Shown here: positions 45,184-52,951 of the stretch, in pieces
Position numbering within the stretch: position 1 is the stretch's first letter
Layout of the letters: each line of letters starts with the position of its first letter
From: Chitinophagaceae bacterium
GTDB taxonomy: Bacteria > Bacteroidota > Bacteroidia > Chitinophagales > Chitinophagaceae
Reading direction: 5' to 3'
Assembly: GCA_004028795.1 (NCBI GenBank)
Contig: SAIW01000009.1
Location: 1-64,000, forward strand
Length of the DNA: 64,000 nt
Program-made: the position numbers and the translations under genes
Notes under the pieces: model-generated
What the model was told of the DNA's origin: nothing
Database searches by the model: none
The model's input: only the letters and a program-made list of their open reading frames with translations

Positions 45184-45240
45184 AGTTTTGTAAAGATAAG
45201 TATCGTGAGTTGTCAGTCGTGAATCGTGAGTTATGTTTTA
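45184..45240. repeat. Word-like degenerate repeat (CGTGAGT/CGTGAAT) before the carboxyltransferase gene
   Basis: ATCGTGAGTTGTCAGTCGTG then AATCGTGAGTTATG: the words TCGTGA and GAGTT/GTCAG repeat with variation. It lies directly upstream of the minus-strand start at 45170. Confidence 0.5.
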
Positions 45241-45263
45241 TACTTTTTACATCTTCCATTAAA

Positions 45264-45701
45264 TTAATCTACCCAAACAAAATCACTGGCTTTGGGAATT
45301 TTATTAAAACCTTCAGCAAAAAAATCAGGTGGAATCGCCAACTTTCTTTTCTGTGTATCAATCCATGCACCATCTATGGTAATAACGGCACATAAAATAT
45401 TTCCATTCTTCCAAACTTCATGTTGCATCGTCCATCGGCTTCCATCTTTTTTACTTTTCATCAATTGCAAGTTCACAGTTATCTTATCTTCTAAATGAAT
45501 TTCTTTTTTAAAAACACATTCCTCACGAAAGATAATCGGACCGATATGATGCTGCATCATTGCAACAGGTGTAATACCATGTTCATTTAAAAAACTGATT
45601 CTTACAAATGCACCCCAATCGTAATACACACTATGGCGTAAATGAAAATTGGGGTCTAAATCACTCCATCTTATTTCTACTTGTTTATTATACATTTCCA
45701 T
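45264..45701 (-). CDS. Acyl-CoA thioesterase (4HBT, hotdog fold)
   Basis: 145 residues. The start KQVEIRWSDLDPNFHLRHSVYYDW has the Asp of the 4-hydroxybenzoyl-CoA thioesterase group, and a following long beta-hairpin region (DKITVNLQLMKSKKDGSRWT) fits a hotdog fold. It likely hydrolyses an acyl-CoA and lies upstream of an acyl-CoA carboxylase subunit on the same strand. Substrate unknown. Confidence 0.85.
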   Translation of the reverse strand: MEMYNKQVEIRWSDLDPNFHLRHSVYYDWGAFVRISFLNEHGITPVAMMQHHIGPIIFREECVFKKEIHLEDKITVNLQLMKSKKDGSRWTMQHEVWKNGNILCAVITIDGAWIDTQKRKLAIPPDFFAEGFNKIPKASDFVWVD

Positions 45702-45762
45702 TGTAAAAAATTATTATTGCAATTTAACAAGCATTCTTATTGGTTATAAGAAGATATTTTGA

Positions 45763-46332
45763 ATGATGATTGATTTTACAAATGATATTGAAAGTTGCCT
45801 GCAAACATTAAAGAGTGGTGGCATTATTTTATACCCTACAGATACTATTTGGGGTATCGGCTGCGATGCAACCAATGAAGCAGCAATAGAAAAAATCATT
45901 GCTTTAAAAAAGAGGCCTTCGGAAAAAAGCTTTGTTGTTTTAGTAGCAGATGAAAGAACAGTTTTGCAACATGCAACAAATATTGATTTAGCAGTATTTG
46001 ATTTTCTTGAAACAACTGAAAAGCCTACTACTGTTATTTATGAAAATGCCATTGGCTTTGCCGATACTATTTTAGCAAGTGATGGTTCAGTTGCTATTCG
46101 TATTTGCAATGATGAATTTTGCAGGCATTTAATTAAGCGGTTTCAAAAGCCTCTTGTAAGTACCTCTGCTAATATCAGCGGAATGGCATATCCCGAAATT
46201 TTTAATGATATTGATGCGAATATTAAACAAGGTGTGGATTATATTGTACAATACAGACAGAATGAAACAAGGGCTGCACAAGCTTCTTCCATTATTAAGT
46301 GGGTAGATGGAAAGCCTGTTTTTATACGTTAA
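45763..46332 (+). CDS. tsaC: Threonylcarbamoyl-AMP synthase
   Basis: 189 residues (Sua5/YciO/YrdC type). Makes threonylcarbamoyl-AMP for the t6A modification of tRNAs reading ANN codons. GGIILYPTDTIWGIGCDATNE, KIIALKKRPSEKSF, KPTTVIYEN, VAIRI and LVSTSANISG are standard. A second ATG follows the first by one codon. Short form without the Sua5 C-terminal domain. Confidence 0.95.
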   Translation: MMIDFTNDIESCLQTLKSGGIILYPTDTIWGIGCDATNEAAIEKIIALKKRPSEKSFVVLVADERTVLQHATNIDLAVFDFLETTEKPTTVIYENAIGFADTILASDGSVAIRICNDEFCRHLIKRFQKPLVSTSANISGMAYPEIFNDIDANIKQGVDYIVQYRQNETRAAQASSIIKWVDGKPVFIR

Positions 46333-46471
46333 TGTTAATAACCTTTACTAAAACCTGAACCGACTGTTGATAAGCCCTTACTTATTAAGGCGATGGTTAA
46401 ATAATTTTTATCTGGCAACTTCTTTGTTACTTTTTTTAAACATTTATTGTAGTTTGTATTAAACAGAAATT

Positions 46472-46681
46472 ATGGTAAAAGTTGTTTTAGAGGTCCCAAC
46501 CGAAAAAATGAAAGCCTTTCTGCAGTTGATTATGAATCTTGGTTTAGATAAACATGCTATTGCATCTAAACAAAACGATGATAATCAATTAACTGTAAAA
46601 AAAAACTTTTTTAAAAGGCTTTCATCAAAGTTTCTGCTGTTCGATTGGGAATATTTTAATAATGAATTGGAGTTTGAATAA
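46472..46681 (+). CDS. Conserved small hypothetical protein
   Basis: 69 residues: VKVVLEVPTEKMKAFLQLIMNLG then a Lys-rich linker and FFKRLSSKFLLFDWEYFNNELEFE. The beta-alpha start followed by acidic end looks like a real gene and lies in the same direction just before the GT9 gene. No family recognised. Confidence 0.55.
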   Translation: MVKVVLEVPTEKMKAFLQLIMNLGLDKHAIASKQNDDNQLTVKKNFFKRLSSKFLLFDWEYFNNELEFE

Positions 46682-46700
46682 TTACTGCACCGTGCCTGAG

Positions 46701-46708
46701 TATATTTG
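46701..46708 (+). promoter_or_regulatory. -7 element of the GT9 gene
   Basis: TATATTTG, five bases before the GTG start at 46714; TTTG at 46673-46676 is a possible -33 at a somewhat long spacing. Predicts an almost leaderless mRNA. Confidence 0.4.
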
Positions 46709-46713
46709 CAGCC

Positions 46714-47715
46714 GTGCAAAAAATATTGATTATTCAAACCGCATTTATTGGTGATGCTGTTCTTGCAACAGGATTATCGGAAAAATTGCATGCTTTCTTC
46801 CCCAATGCACAAATTGATTTTTTAGTTAGAAAAGGAAATGAATCTTTATTCAGCAACCATCCTTTTTTGCACAAAGTTTTAATATGGAATAAAAAGCAAA
46901 GCAAGTACAAGAATTTGCTTCAGCTACTTATACAAATCCGCAGTAATAAATACGACACCATTATTAATGTACAACGCTTTGCTGCAACCGGTTTTTTAAC
47001 TGCATTTTCTAATGCCAAAGAAAAAATAGGGTTCAATAAAAATCCTTTCAGCTTTCTTTTCACAAAAAAAATAAAGCATATTGTAAGCAATGGTTCGCAT
47101 GCTTTGCATGAAATTGAACGTAATCATCAACTCATTCAATCATTTACAGATGATAATGCAGCTAAACCAAAATTATATCCTTCACAAAATGATATTGATG
47201 CTGTCGCAGCTTATAAAAGTCAACCATACATCTGTATTGCACCTGCATCGGTTTGGTTTACAAAACAATTCCCTAAAGAAAGATGGGTTGAATTCATTAA
47301 TCAGCTTCCGTCATCGCCAACCATTTATTTGTTAGGAGCACCGGGCGATAAAGATTTATGTGATGATATTCTTACTGCATCAAAAAATTCAAGCATTATT
47401 AATTTAAGCGGAAAGCTTAATTATTTACAATCTGCGGCTTTAATGAAAGATGCTGTTATGAATTATGTAAACGATTCTGCACCTATGCATTTTGCTTCTG
47501 CTGCTAATGCTAATGTTACTGCTGTTTATTGCTCAACTGTTCCAGCTTTTGGTTTTGGCCCGTTAAGTGATAATAGTTATGTTGTTGAAATAGCAGAAAA
47601 ATTGGATTGCCGTCCTTGCGGGTTACATGGGTATAAAGCTTGTCCGTTAGGGCATTTTAATTGTGCTTTTCATATTAAAACCGATCAATTACTTGTTGTA
47701 TTAAAGAGCTTGTAA
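46714..47715 (+). CDS. Glycosyltransferase family 9 (heptosyltransferase-like)
   Basis: 333 residues from a GTG start; the usual family N-terminus KILIIQTAFIGDAVLATGL begins there. Further features: YDTIINVQRFAATGFLTAF, PYICIAPASVWFTKQFPKERW, IYLLGAPGDKDL and VNDSAPMHFASAANANVTAVYCST, the donor-binding region. Family enzymes add heptose to the lipopolysaccharide core, consistent with rfaD elsewhere in the window. Four Cys near the C-terminus (CRPCG, ACPLGHFNC) are typical of the Bacteroidota subgroup. Confidence 0.92.
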   Translation: MQKILIIQTAFIGDAVLATGLSEKLHAFFPNAQIDFLVRKGNESLFSNHPFLHKVLIWNKKQSKYKNLLQLLIQIRSNKYDTIINVQRFAATGFLTAFSNAKEKIGFNKNPFSFLFTKKIKHIVSNGSHALHEIERNHQLIQSFTDDNAAKPKLYPSQNDIDAVAAYKSQPYICIAPASVWFTKQFPKERWVEFINQLPSSPTIYLLGAPGDKDLCDDILTASKNSSIINLSGKLNYLQSAALMKDAVMNYVNDSAPMHFASAANANVTAVYCSTVPAFGFGPLSDNSYVVEIAEKLDCRPCGLHGYKACPLGHFNCAFHIKTDQLLVVLKSL

Positions 47716-47719
47716 GCTT

Positions 47720-47793
47720 TTTTCCACAATTAAATCTCCCTGAAATACCTATTAATTGTGAATTTTTGAAAAATTAATGTAAAGTTATCCACA
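47720..47793. promoter_or_regulatory. DnaA-box-like sites and a palindrome upstream of parA
   Basis: TTATCCACA at 47785-47793 is a perfect match to the classic DnaA box; TTTTCCACA at 47720-47728 differs by one base. CACAATTAA at 47725-47733 and TTAATTGTG at 47752-47760 are reverse complements, an operator-like dyad. Could be replication or autoregulation sites; chance is not excluded in such AT-rich sequence. Confidence 0.3.
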
Positions 47794-47814
47794 TTTCTTT
47801 TTAGGTTTGATGTC

Positions 47815-48657
47815 TTGAAAATTACTGCTATATATAACATTAAGGGTGGCGTTGGCAAAACTACAACAGCTGTAAACCTTGCTTGTTTATTGGCAAAAAG
47901 GAATTTAAGTGTATTGATTTGGGATTTAGACCCGCAGGGTGGTACCAGCTATTTTTTTAATAAGGCTAATAAAAACGATAACAACTTTCTAAAGCTATTC
48001 GGCGATTATATTACTGTTTATGATGTTATTGAGCCTGCAGATACTTACCATATTGATATTATAAGTAACGATTCAAAGTTCTCTGAACAATTTATTAATA
48101 ATGCTTCTCATTTAACTCGGGTTAATTTTTTAAATAATGAGGCAATTAGTTACGTATTGAATAAAGTGAGGGATGATTATGATATTTGTATTATTGATTG
48201 TCCGCCGGGAAAATTTGCCATACACGATAATGTTTTTAATTGTGCAGATGCAGTTTTAGTGCCTAATATTCCCGCACCCTTATCTGTTTATTGCAGTGAT
48301 GTTTTGAACAATACTTTTCAAAAATTTACAGCTACTAATGTGTTAAGTTTTTTTAATATGGTTCAGGCAAGAAAAAACCTGCATAAAATGTACCTGGCTG
48401 TTACTGTTACACCACATGCTAAACAATTAAACAGTTATATTCCTTTTTATACAGAAATAGAAACCATTACACATAATAAAGAATCTATTTTTCATAAACT
48501 TAAAAACTCAAAATCAATTGCTTTTTATGAAGATTTATGGGAAGAAGTTTGTGATAAAATGAACTGGATTGAATTTAAACAACACAAAGGCAGAGTATTG
48601 GAACTAAAACCATACACGTTTATACCTGAACCTGTATTAATGGAACAGGCTTTGTAA
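47815..48657 (+). CDS. ParA-family ATPase (orphan)
   Basis: 280 residues from a TTG start; no in-frame ATG or GTG fits upstream. The deviant Walker A motif is NIKGGVGKTTTAVNLA and the LIWDLDPQGGTSYFF and DICIIDCPPG segments are Walker A' and B. These ATPases position chromosomes, plasmids or other cargo. No parB or parS is visible, so a cargo cannot be named. Stand-alone gene. Confidence 0.9.
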   Translation: MKITAIYNIKGGVGKTTTAVNLACLLAKRNLSVLIWDLDPQGGTSYFFNKANKNDNNFLKLFGDYITVYDVIEPADTYHIDIISNDSKFSEQFINNASHLTRVNFLNNEAISYVLNKVRDDYDICIIDCPPGKFAIHDNVFNCADAVLVPNIPAPLSVYCSDVLNNTFQKFTATNVLSFFNMVQARKNLHKMYLAVTVTPHAKQLNSYIPFYTEIETITHNKESIFHKLKNSKSIAFYEDLWEEVCDKMNWIEFKQHKGRVLELKPYTFIPEPVLMEQAL

Positions 48658-48758
48658 TTTTCACTGCTATTATCATTTTAATATTTCGTTTTTCAGAAAG
48701 AAACAAGATTTCTTTATCAGGATATTTGTTGTAATCAATTCTCAAAAAAATTACACTT

Positions 48759-49784
48759 ATGAAATACAATTTTTTAGGTAACACCGGTTTAAAAGTTTCT
48801 GAACTATGCTTAGGAACAATGACCTTCGGTGATAATGGTGCTGCTGCAGGCATGTGGGCAGCTATCGGGCAATTAGAACAAAATGCTGTTGATGAAATTA
48901 TTAAAACATCTGTTGATGCCGGCATTAATTTTATTGATACAGCCAATGTTTATTCATTCGGTGCTTCAGAAACATTAACCGGAAAAGCTATACGTAACTT
49001 AGGTTTGAAAAGAGAAGATTTGGTTATTGCAACCAAAGTGAGAGGTAAAATGAGCGATAAGCCTAACGATATAGGTTTATCGCGTAAACATATTATTCAG
49101 CAATGCAATGAAAGCCTGCAACGTTTAAATATGGATTATATTGACCTCTATCAAATTCACGGCTTTGATGCTTTAACACCTTTTGAAGAAATTTTAGCAG
49201 CCTTAGATAATTTGGTACAAAGCGGTAAAGTAAGATATATCGGTTGCAGTAATCTGGCTGCATGGCAGTTGATGAAAGCATTAGGAATTGCTGCTATTAA
49301 TCACTTATCAAAATTTGTTTCATTACAAGCTTATTATACAATTGCAGGTAGAGATTTAGAAAGAGAAATTATTCCTTTACTGTTAGATCAGAAAATCGGT
49401 TTAATGGTGTGGAGCCCTTTAGCAGGGGGGTTTTTAAGCGGTAAGTATGGAAGAAATATCAAACCGGAAGATTCAAGAAGAGTAAACTTTGATTTTCCTC
49501 CCATTAATAAAGAAAAAGCTTTTGACATTTTAGATGTAATGCACGAAATGGCAAAAGAAAAAAACATAAGTGTGGCACAGTTAGCATTGGCTTGGTTACT
49601 TCATAAACCTGCTGTTACCACAGTTATCATTGGTGCAAAAAAGCAGGAACAATTAAAAGATAATTTAGGTGCAACAGAAATTGTTTTATCGAAAGAAGAA
49701 ATGGAGAAGTTAGATCACATTAGTAAACTAACACCTGAATATCCGGCCTGGATGATTGAAAGACAAGGTTTTGACAGAAAGTAA
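48759..49784 (+). CDS. Aldo/keto reductase
   Basis: 341 residues. GNTGLKVSELCLGTMTFGD, FIDTANVYSFGASE with the catalytic Asp and Tyr, the Lys in ATKVRGKM, YIDLYQIHGFD with the His, and the nicotinamide-binding end TVIIGAKKQEQLKDNL. NADPH-dependent reduction of a carbonyl; substrate unknown. Similar to the YajO/Tas group. Confidence 0.93.
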   Translation: MKYNFLGNTGLKVSELCLGTMTFGDNGAAAGMWAAIGQLEQNAVDEIIKTSVDAGINFIDTANVYSFGASETLTGKAIRNLGLKREDLVIATKVRGKMSDKPNDIGLSRKHIIQQCNESLQRLNMDYIDLYQIHGFDALTPFEEILAALDNLVQSGKVRYIGCSNLAAWQLMKALGIAAINHLSKFVSLQAYYTIAGRDLEREIIPLLLDQKIGLMVWSPLAGGFLSGKYGRNIKPEDSRRVNFDFPPINKEKAFDILDVMHEMAKEKNISVAQLALAWLLHKPAVTTVIIGAKKQEQLKDNLGATEIVLSKEEMEKLDHISKLTPEYPAWMIERQGFDRK

Positions 49785-49816
49785 TTGTACAACTGATTAT
49801 TACTGATACGCAACCT

Positions 49817-49824
49817 TACATTTG
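49817..49824 (+). promoter_or_regulatory. -7 element of cca
   Basis: TACATTTG matches TAnnTTTG; its end is four bases before the cca ATG, predicting a leaderless or near-leaderless transcript. Confidence 0.4.
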
Positions 49825-49828
49825 CTGC

Positions 49829-51304
49829 ATGCAGATTTCTCTTTCTGAAAAAGAAGAAAATATTTTTAAGATTATCGGCGAAGTAGCAGATGCATTACAT
49901 GTTGAAGCTTACTTGGTTGGCGGTTTTGTGCGTGATAAAATTATTAATCGTTCAACCAAAGATGCTGATATTGTTTGCATGGGTGATGGTATTGCATTGG
50001 CTAATGCAGTTGCGGAAAGGTTTACTCCAAAACCTTATGTTGCTTTTTTTAAAAACTTTGGTACTGCACAAATAAAAATAAACTTTTCAAACAATTTTAG
50101 TGAAGCTCCTTCTCCCTTGGAGAAGGCGGGGGATGAGACTTTTGAAATTGAGTTTGTAGGTGCAAGAAAAGAAAGTTATAACAGAAACAGTCGCAAGCCT
50201 GTTGTAGAGCCCGGTACTTTAGAAGATGATCAAAACAGAAGAGATTTTACCATTAATGCTTTAGCAGTTGCATTAAATAAAAATACTTTCGGAAAACTGA
50301 TTGACCCCTTTAACGGTTTGAAGGATATTGAACAGCAAATTATTCAAACACCCTTAGAGCCGGCACAAACTTTTAGCGATGACCCTTTAAGAATGATGCG
50401 AGCCATTCGTTTTGCAACACAATTATGCTTTACAATTACAGATAAAACTTTTAATGCCATTATTGAAAATGCAGAGCGTATAAAAATTGTTTCGCAGGAA
50501 AGAATAACTGATGAACTGAATAAAATAATGTTGGCACAAAAACCATCGGTTGGTTGGGATTTGTTAAGCAAAAGCGGTTTGCTGCAAATTATCTTTCCGC
50601 AAATGATGGCTTTACATGGTGCAGAATATGTAGACGGCAAAGGACATAAGGATAATTTTTATCATACATTGCAAGTATTAGATAACATTAGTATCAATAC
50701 AGAAGACTTATGGTTGCGTTGGGCTGCTTTATTACACGATATAGGAAAGCCTGCCACTAAAAGGTTTGAAGAAGGACACGGCTTTACTTTTCACGGGCAT
50801 GAAGTGGTTGGGGCAAGAATGGTTCCTAAAATATTTACTAAGCTGAAGCTGCCCTTGAATGAAAAAATGAAGTTTGTACAGAAGTTGGTGCTACTACATT
50901 TAAGACCAATAAGCTTAACAAAAGAAAATATTACAGACAGTGCCATACGCAGATTAATTTTTGATGCCGGTAAAGCTATTGATGCATTAATGCTATTATG
51001 CAAAGCAGATATAACAAGTAAAAATCAAACAAAAGTTAAACGTTATCTGCAGAATTTTGAATTGGTGCAGGAACGAATGAAAGAAGTAGAAGAAAAAGAC
51101 CATATCCGTAACTGGCAGCCTCCTATAACAGGAGAATTAATTATGCAAACCTTTGGCTTAAACCCTGAAAAAAGAGTAGGTATAATTAAAGATGCAATAC
51201 GAGAAGCCATATTAGATGGCATTGTTGCCAACGAATACAATGCTGCTTATAATTTTATGTTAGCAAAAGCAAAAGAACTGAACTTGCAGCCTGTTAAGCC
51301 CTAA
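49829..51304 (+). CDS. cca: CCA-adding tRNA nucleotidyltransferase with HD domain
   Basis: 491 residues. Nucleotidyltransferase head LVGGFVRDKI and DADIVCMGDG, the RRDFTINALAVAL motif, RMMRAIRFATQL, and a C-terminal HD phosphohydrolase domain with LLHDIGKPATKRFEEGHGFTF. It builds the CCA end, needed because tRNA-Glu here lacks encoded CCA. A segment around residues 91-106 (EAPSPLEKAGDETFE), just before IEFVGARKESY, has no counterpart I know in the family and is encoded by a GC-rich palindrome, so it looks like an in-frame insertion. Confidence 0.95.
   Translation: MQISLSEKEENIFKIIGEVADALHVEAYLVGGFVRDKIINRSTKDADIVCMGDGIALANAVAERFTPKPYVAFFKNFGTAQIKINFSNNFSEAPSPLEKAGDETFEIEFVGARKESYNRNSRKPVVEPGTLEDDQNRRDFTINALAVALNKNTFGKLIDPFNGLKDIEQQIIQTPLEPAQTFSDDPLRMMRAIRFATQLCFTITDKTFNAIIENAERIKIVSQERITDELNKIMLAQKPSVGWDLLSKSGLLQIIFPQMMALHGAEYVDGKGHKDNFYHTLQVLDNISINTEDLWLRWAALLHDIGKPATKRFEEGHGFTFHGHEVVGARMVPKIFTKLKLPLNEKMKFVQKLVLLHLRPISLTKENITDSAIRRLIFDAGKAIDALMLLCKADITSKNQTKVKRYLQNFELVQERMKEVEEKDHIRNWQPPITGELIMQTFGLNPEKRVGIIKDAIREAILDGIVANEYNAAYNFMLAKAKELNLQPVKP
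50106..50137. repeat. Palindromic element inserted in cca
   Basis: CCTTCTCC-CTT-GGAGAAGG (50108-50126) is a perfect 8-bp dyad followed by CGGGGGATGAG. Composition is far more GC-rich than the gene around it, and the codons keep the frame. Confidence 0.6.
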
Positions 51305-51319
51305 CCCTGAAGGGAAAAG
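51299..51319. repeat. Truncated palindromic element after cca
   Basis: Minus strand TTTTCCCTTCAGGGTTAGGG resembles the rfaD element CTCCCCTTCAGGGGTTGGGG. It begins at the end of cca and extends past its stop codon. Confidence 0.45.
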
Positions 51320-51342
51320 AAAATGTAGTAAACTTGCAAGTA

Positions 51343-51377
51343 TAATCGTACACCTAACATCGTAAATCGTACATAGA
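51343..51377. repeat. Word-like repeat before the pRiA4b-like gene
   Basis: AATCGTACACCTAACATCGT then AAATCGTACATAG: the words ATCGTA and TACA recur with variation, immediately before the ATG at 51378. Confidence 0.45.
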
Positions 51378-51944
51378 ATGGCAATACTCAAATTCAGAAT
51401 TTATTTAGAGGAAGATGAAGTAATTTATCGTGATGTGGTCATTAAGCATACACAAACATTTGCAGATTTGCATGCTGTTATTTTAAAGTCTTATGAGTTT
51501 GATAATAAGCATCAGGCAACATTTTACCGCAGTAACGATTTTTGGCAACGTGGCAGAGAAATAAGTTTGGCAGTGTACGATAAAAAATATGTTGCTCCTC
51601 CTTTGTTAATGGCTGAAACTACTATTGGCAGTGAGATTCGTGATACTAACCAAAAATTTATTTACGTGTACGACTTTGCTAAGAACTGGACTTTTTTAGT
51701 TGAATTGATTAATGTGAGCAAAGAAGAAAATGCAAAAATTACTTACCCTGCTGTTGCAAGAGTAGAAGGAATAGGCCCGCAACAATACGGCACTAAAAGC
51801 TTATTGGGGAACAAGTTTGCAGACATTGAAGAAAAATATGATTTGAAAGAAGCAGCTGAAGGTTTTGGCGAAGAAGGCGAGTCAAGTGGTGAAGCAGAAG
51901 AAAGCTTTGGCGAAGAAGGTGGTGGCGATGAAGACAATTTTTAA
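51378..51944 (+). CDS. Plasmid pRiA4b ORF-3-like domain protein
   Basis: 188 residues. KFRIYLEEDEVIYRDVVIKHTQTFADLHAVILKSYEFDN is the typical start of the pRiA4b ORF-3-like family (also labelled IS1096 passenger TnpR), which is chromosomal and common in Bacteroidota. A strongly acidic, Gly/Glu/Ser-rich tail (about 155-188) is probably disordered. No mobile element surrounds it. Function unknown; it lies between cca and miaA, both tRNA genes. Confidence 0.82.
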   Translation: MAILKFRIYLEEDEVIYRDVVIKHTQTFADLHAVILKSYEFDNKHQATFYRSNDFWQRGREISLAVYDKKYVAPPLLMAETTIGSEIRDTNQKFIYVYDFAKNWTFLVELINVSKEENAKITYPAVARVEGIGPQQYGTKSLLGNKFADIEEKYDLKEAAEGFGEEGESSGEAEESFGEEGGGDEDNF

Positions 51945-51945
51945 T

Positions 51946-51996
51946 TATTAATCTTTAATTATTAATTTTTAATTTCTAATTTTTAATTCAAAATTA
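51946..51996. repeat. AT-rich word repeat (TTTTTAATT) before miaA
   Basis: Variations of TAATTTTTAATT/TCTAATTTTTAATT are repeated between the previous stop codon and miaA, reaching into the expected miaA start region. Confidence 0.55.
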
Positions 51997-52890
51997 AATA
52001 CAGTTGTAATTATTGTTGGCCCAACGGCAGTTGGTAAAACAGCTTTTGCTGTTAAGTTAGCTCAGTTATTAAATACAAAAATTATTTCGGCAGATTCCCG
52101 GCAGTGTTATAAAGAATTAAATATTGGTGTTGCCAAACCCAATAAAGATGAATTAAAAGCTGTACCTCATTATTTTATCAACTCACATTCTGTGTATGAA
52201 GAAGTTAATGCAGTTGTGTTTGAAAAATACGCATTAGAATGTGCTGAAGCAATTTTTCAGCAAAACAATATCGCTGTAATGGTTGGCGGTACAGGTTTAT
52301 ACATAAAAGCCTTTAGTGAAGGTATGGATGAAATGCCCGCCATTCCTGCATCTGTAAGAGATGCTATTATTCAGCAATACAATGAAAAAGGATTGAATTG
52401 GTTGCAGCGGGAAGTACAAACAAAAGACAATACTTTTTGGCAAACAGCAGAACAGCAAAATCCGCAACGCTTAATGCGTGCATTAGAAGTAGTTACTGCA
52501 ACAGGAAAATCAATCACATCCTTCAAGCAAAATAAAAAAGTTGAACGTCCTTTTAAGATTGTCAAAATAGGTTTGGAATTACCAAGAGAGCAATTGCATC
52601 ATAACATCAACAAACGTGTTGATAGTATGATGCAGCAAGGGCTATTAAAAGAAGTGGAAACATTAATTCCTTTACAACAATTAAATGCATTGCAAACTGT
52701 CGGCTATGCAGAGTTGTTTGATTATTTTAATCATAAATTAATTTTAGATAAGTCTGTTGAACAAATTAAGGTGAATACCCGCCATTACGCTAAACGCCAG
52801 ATGACCTGGTTTAGAAAAGATACTGCTGTTGAATGGCATAATGCAGCAACAGTTGATGCTTCTGCAATTGCCACAAACCTTTCAAAATAA
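51979..52890 (+). CDS. miaA: tRNA dimethylallyltransferase, no canonical start codon
   Basis: About 303 residues, normal MiaA length. The enzyme adds an isoprenyl group to A37 of tRNAs reading UNN codons. VVIIVGPTAVGKTAFAVKLA is the P-loop start, then ISADSRQCYKELNIG, MVGGTGLYIKAF, QNPQRLMRALEV and the C-terminal TRHYAKRQMTWFRKD. The frame is open back to a TAA at 51970 but contains no ATG, GTG or TTG before the P-loop; the first GTG is at 52192, after the essential P-loop. An ATT at 51979 is the best non-standard start. The coordinates of the start are therefore a guess. Confidence 0.85.
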   Translation: MFNSKLNTVVIIVGPTAVGKTAFAVKLAQLLNTKIISADSRQCYKELNIGVAKPNKDELKAVPHYFINSHSVYEEVNAVVFEKYALECAEAIFQQNNIAVMVGGTGLYIKAFSEGMDEMPAIPASVRDAIIQQYNEKGLNWLQREVQTKDNTFWQTAEQQNPQRLMRALEVVTATGKSITSFKQNKKVERPFKIVKIGLELPREQLHHNINKRVDSMMQQGLLKEVETLIPLQQLNALQTVGYAELFDYFNHKLILDKSVEQIKVNTRHYAKRQMTWFRKDTAVEWHNAATVDASAIATNLSK

Positions 52891-52951
52891 TTTCATTTTA
52901 TACAGTAGTAATTTTATTTATATTGCTGCAATATCAAATTAAATAACTCAC

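Noticed and set aside
47716-47814. Chromosomal origin of replication
   Set aside because: Only one perfect DnaA box and one imperfect box in 99 bases, no dnaA nearby and no visible unwinding array beyond general AT-richness; kept only as a weak regulatory note.
51378-51944. Mobile element suggested by the IS1096/pRiA4b family label
   Set aside because: The family is widely chromosomal; there are no terminal repeats, transposase or target duplication, and the flanking tRNA-processing genes cca and miaA are otherwise intact.
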